Shown here piece after piece: positions 21,485 through 22,865 of a stretch of DNA of 22,865 nucleotides (position 1 is the first letter of the stretch; each line of letters begins with the position of its first letter). The DNA is from Conidiobolus incongruus B7586 (lineage: Eukaryota > Entomophthoromycota > Entomophthoromycetes > Entomophthorales > Conidiobolaceae): NCBI GenBank assembly GCA_000697335.1, contig JNEM01008254.1, positions 1 through 22,865 on the forward strand, read 5' to 3'. The position numbers and the translations under genes were made by a program. The notes under the pieces are model-generated. The model saw nothing but the letters and a program-made list of their open reading frames with translations. It was not told the DNA's origin and searched no databases.

Positions 21485-22865
21485 AAAAAGGGAAATTTTT
21501 AAATATTTAATTTTTCAAATATATTGTTAGTTTTGAATATTCAAAAATATATACATTAAATAAGAAATTATATAGTTTTAAATTATATATATATGATAAC
21601 TTTTTTGATTAAAAAATTATTTTTTTAAAATTGATGTATTAATTTAAATATTTTTAAAGCAAATAATTATTATTAAAATTCTTTAATTTAAATATTAGTA
21701 AAATTTAACAATTAACTCTTTATAATTATTTAAAATTATTTAAAATTTTTAAACAACTTTTAATAATAAAATATTATCTATTTTAACTATTTATTGCTAA
21801 GTAAATTATTTTAAAGAGAAAAATTATTTAAAATTTATTAAAATTTAAAAGATTAATTTTAATTGTTATTCTTTAATTATTAATAAAATTAAAAAATATA
21901 TTGAAAAATATCCTTCTGTTTTAGCTAAAGAATAATTAAGACATTTTAATATTAGTCTTATAAGTATTTTATATATATTGATATTTAATCTTAAATTAAT
22001 TAATAAAAATATAAGATAGATATTTTATATTTTAATTAAAACTAAAAATAGCTATAGTAATTATTATTAAATAAAGCCTATTTAAGTATTATTAAGGAAT
22101 AAGGTTTTTATAATAAACACTTATAATAAATATATTTCAAATTCTTTTATATAACTTTATATTAAAAACAAAACAAGATATTAAGTTAGGCTAAATTAAC
22201 CCCTGTTATAAATTTTAATATATAAGTATTTTAAATATAAATGAATATTATTTATTATAATAGATTTTATTGATTTATTGTTTTTTATTTAATATTTTAG
22301 AAAAAAATCAATTAATTTTCATATTTATATTATTTATTTGAATATAATAATTTTTAAATAATGTTTTTAATATAAATTAAAAATATCTATTATTTTTCAT
22401 AATAATTACAAAATATATCAAATTAAAGTTATAAAAGGTTTTTTAATAAAAAAATTAGAGATAGCTATTATATCTAGTATATTTATCTAATTAAAACCTA
22501 TATAACTATAATTGTTTTACAAAACTAAAAAATTAGCTTACAAAAAAATTCTTATAAAAAAGTTAATATAAGTATGATAATAGTTTTACCAATATAATAT
22601 AAAGGAAGACTTAATATAAAAATAATATAACACAAAATATGACATTAGAATATGAAAATATAAACAAAGTTTAAATAAACTTAAAACTAAAATAAGTTAT
22701 TGATATATTAAAAATAATATTAGATAGTATAAATATGTTATAATATTGATAAAATATAGTCTTAATTATAAGGATAATATAAATGATAATAGATAATAAA
22801 GCTTGAGAGGAAAAAGAGAAGGACTTAGTTTATTAGATGATTTAATATTATTTATATAATTAATT
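21485..22865 (+). repeat. Long diverged direct repeat, copy 2, runs off the window
   Basis: Same orientation as 17445-18960 and aligned with it over most of its length. The best matched blocks are 21780-22215 with 17690-18110, and 22260-22560 with 18510-18800. It lacks about 350 nt present in copy 1. No reading frame is supported. The right edge is not visible in the window, so its full length and any flanking duplication cannot be judged. Confidence 0.58.

Noticed and set aside
17445-22865. Direct repeats as LTRs of a retroelement
   Set aside because: No retroelement coding domain, primer-binding site or matching termini was seen between them, and the enclosed gene looks like a C2H2-headed DNA transposase or host gene.
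1-22865. CRISPR arrays, operons, bacterial promoters or riboswitches
   Set aside because: The DNA is eukaryotic, with spliceosomal introns throughout, and no regularly spaced repeats were seen.

Overview
This is nuclear DNA from an AT-rich eukaryote, almost certainly a fungus from an early-diverging lineage. Entomophthoromycotina such as Conidiobolus is my best guess. The support is extreme AT content outside genes, many GT-AG introns of only 42-64 nt, eukaryotic tRNA genes with internal promoters and T-run terminators, and a protein set made of a GPI-type leishmanolysin-like protease, a fungal OPT transporter and a WDR6/Trm734 homologue. The species call is inference; no rRNA or marker gene is present.

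Layout. 1-1952 is gene-poor AT-rich sequence. 2073-3407 (+) is an intronless secreted metalloprotease-like gene. It converges on a large minus-strand gene (7675-3704) that I could assemble into 18 exons and 17 introns of 45-57 nt, coding for a 1040-residue WD40 protein of the WDR6/Rtt10(Trm734) family, the partner of the tRNA wobble-position 2'-O-methyltransferase. 7676-11134 is an intergenic stretch with three tRNA genes: Glu(TTC) on minus, Arg(ACG) and Thr(AGT) on plus. 11135-13618 (+) is a five-exon, 755-residue OPT-family transporter of the YGL114W/yellow-stripe-like type.

From about 13.6 kb onward the window looks like accessory, decaying sequence. A secreted Gly/Ser/Asn-rich gene of unknown family (15017-14458, minus) lies head to head with a clearly decayed paralogue (about 16220-16796, plus). 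The minus-strand copy itself changes reading frame right after its signal-peptide-like start. From 17.4 kb to the end, two diverged long direct repeats (about 17445-18960 and 21485 to beyond the window end) bracket a single-C2H2-finger ORF (19983-20714) followed by decayed coding sequence. I read this as the front of a dead DNA-transposon-like gene.

The genes do not form one pathway. The WDR6 homologue and the tRNAs are related in function (tRNA modification and its substrates), but their proximity is probably chance. The most useful points for follow-up are the in-frame retainable intron in the transporter, an exitron-like segment inside the WDR6 exon that carries the conserved DWILD motif, the complete leishmanolysin-like zinc site in an otherwise unnamed protease, and the inverted gene/pseudogene pair.
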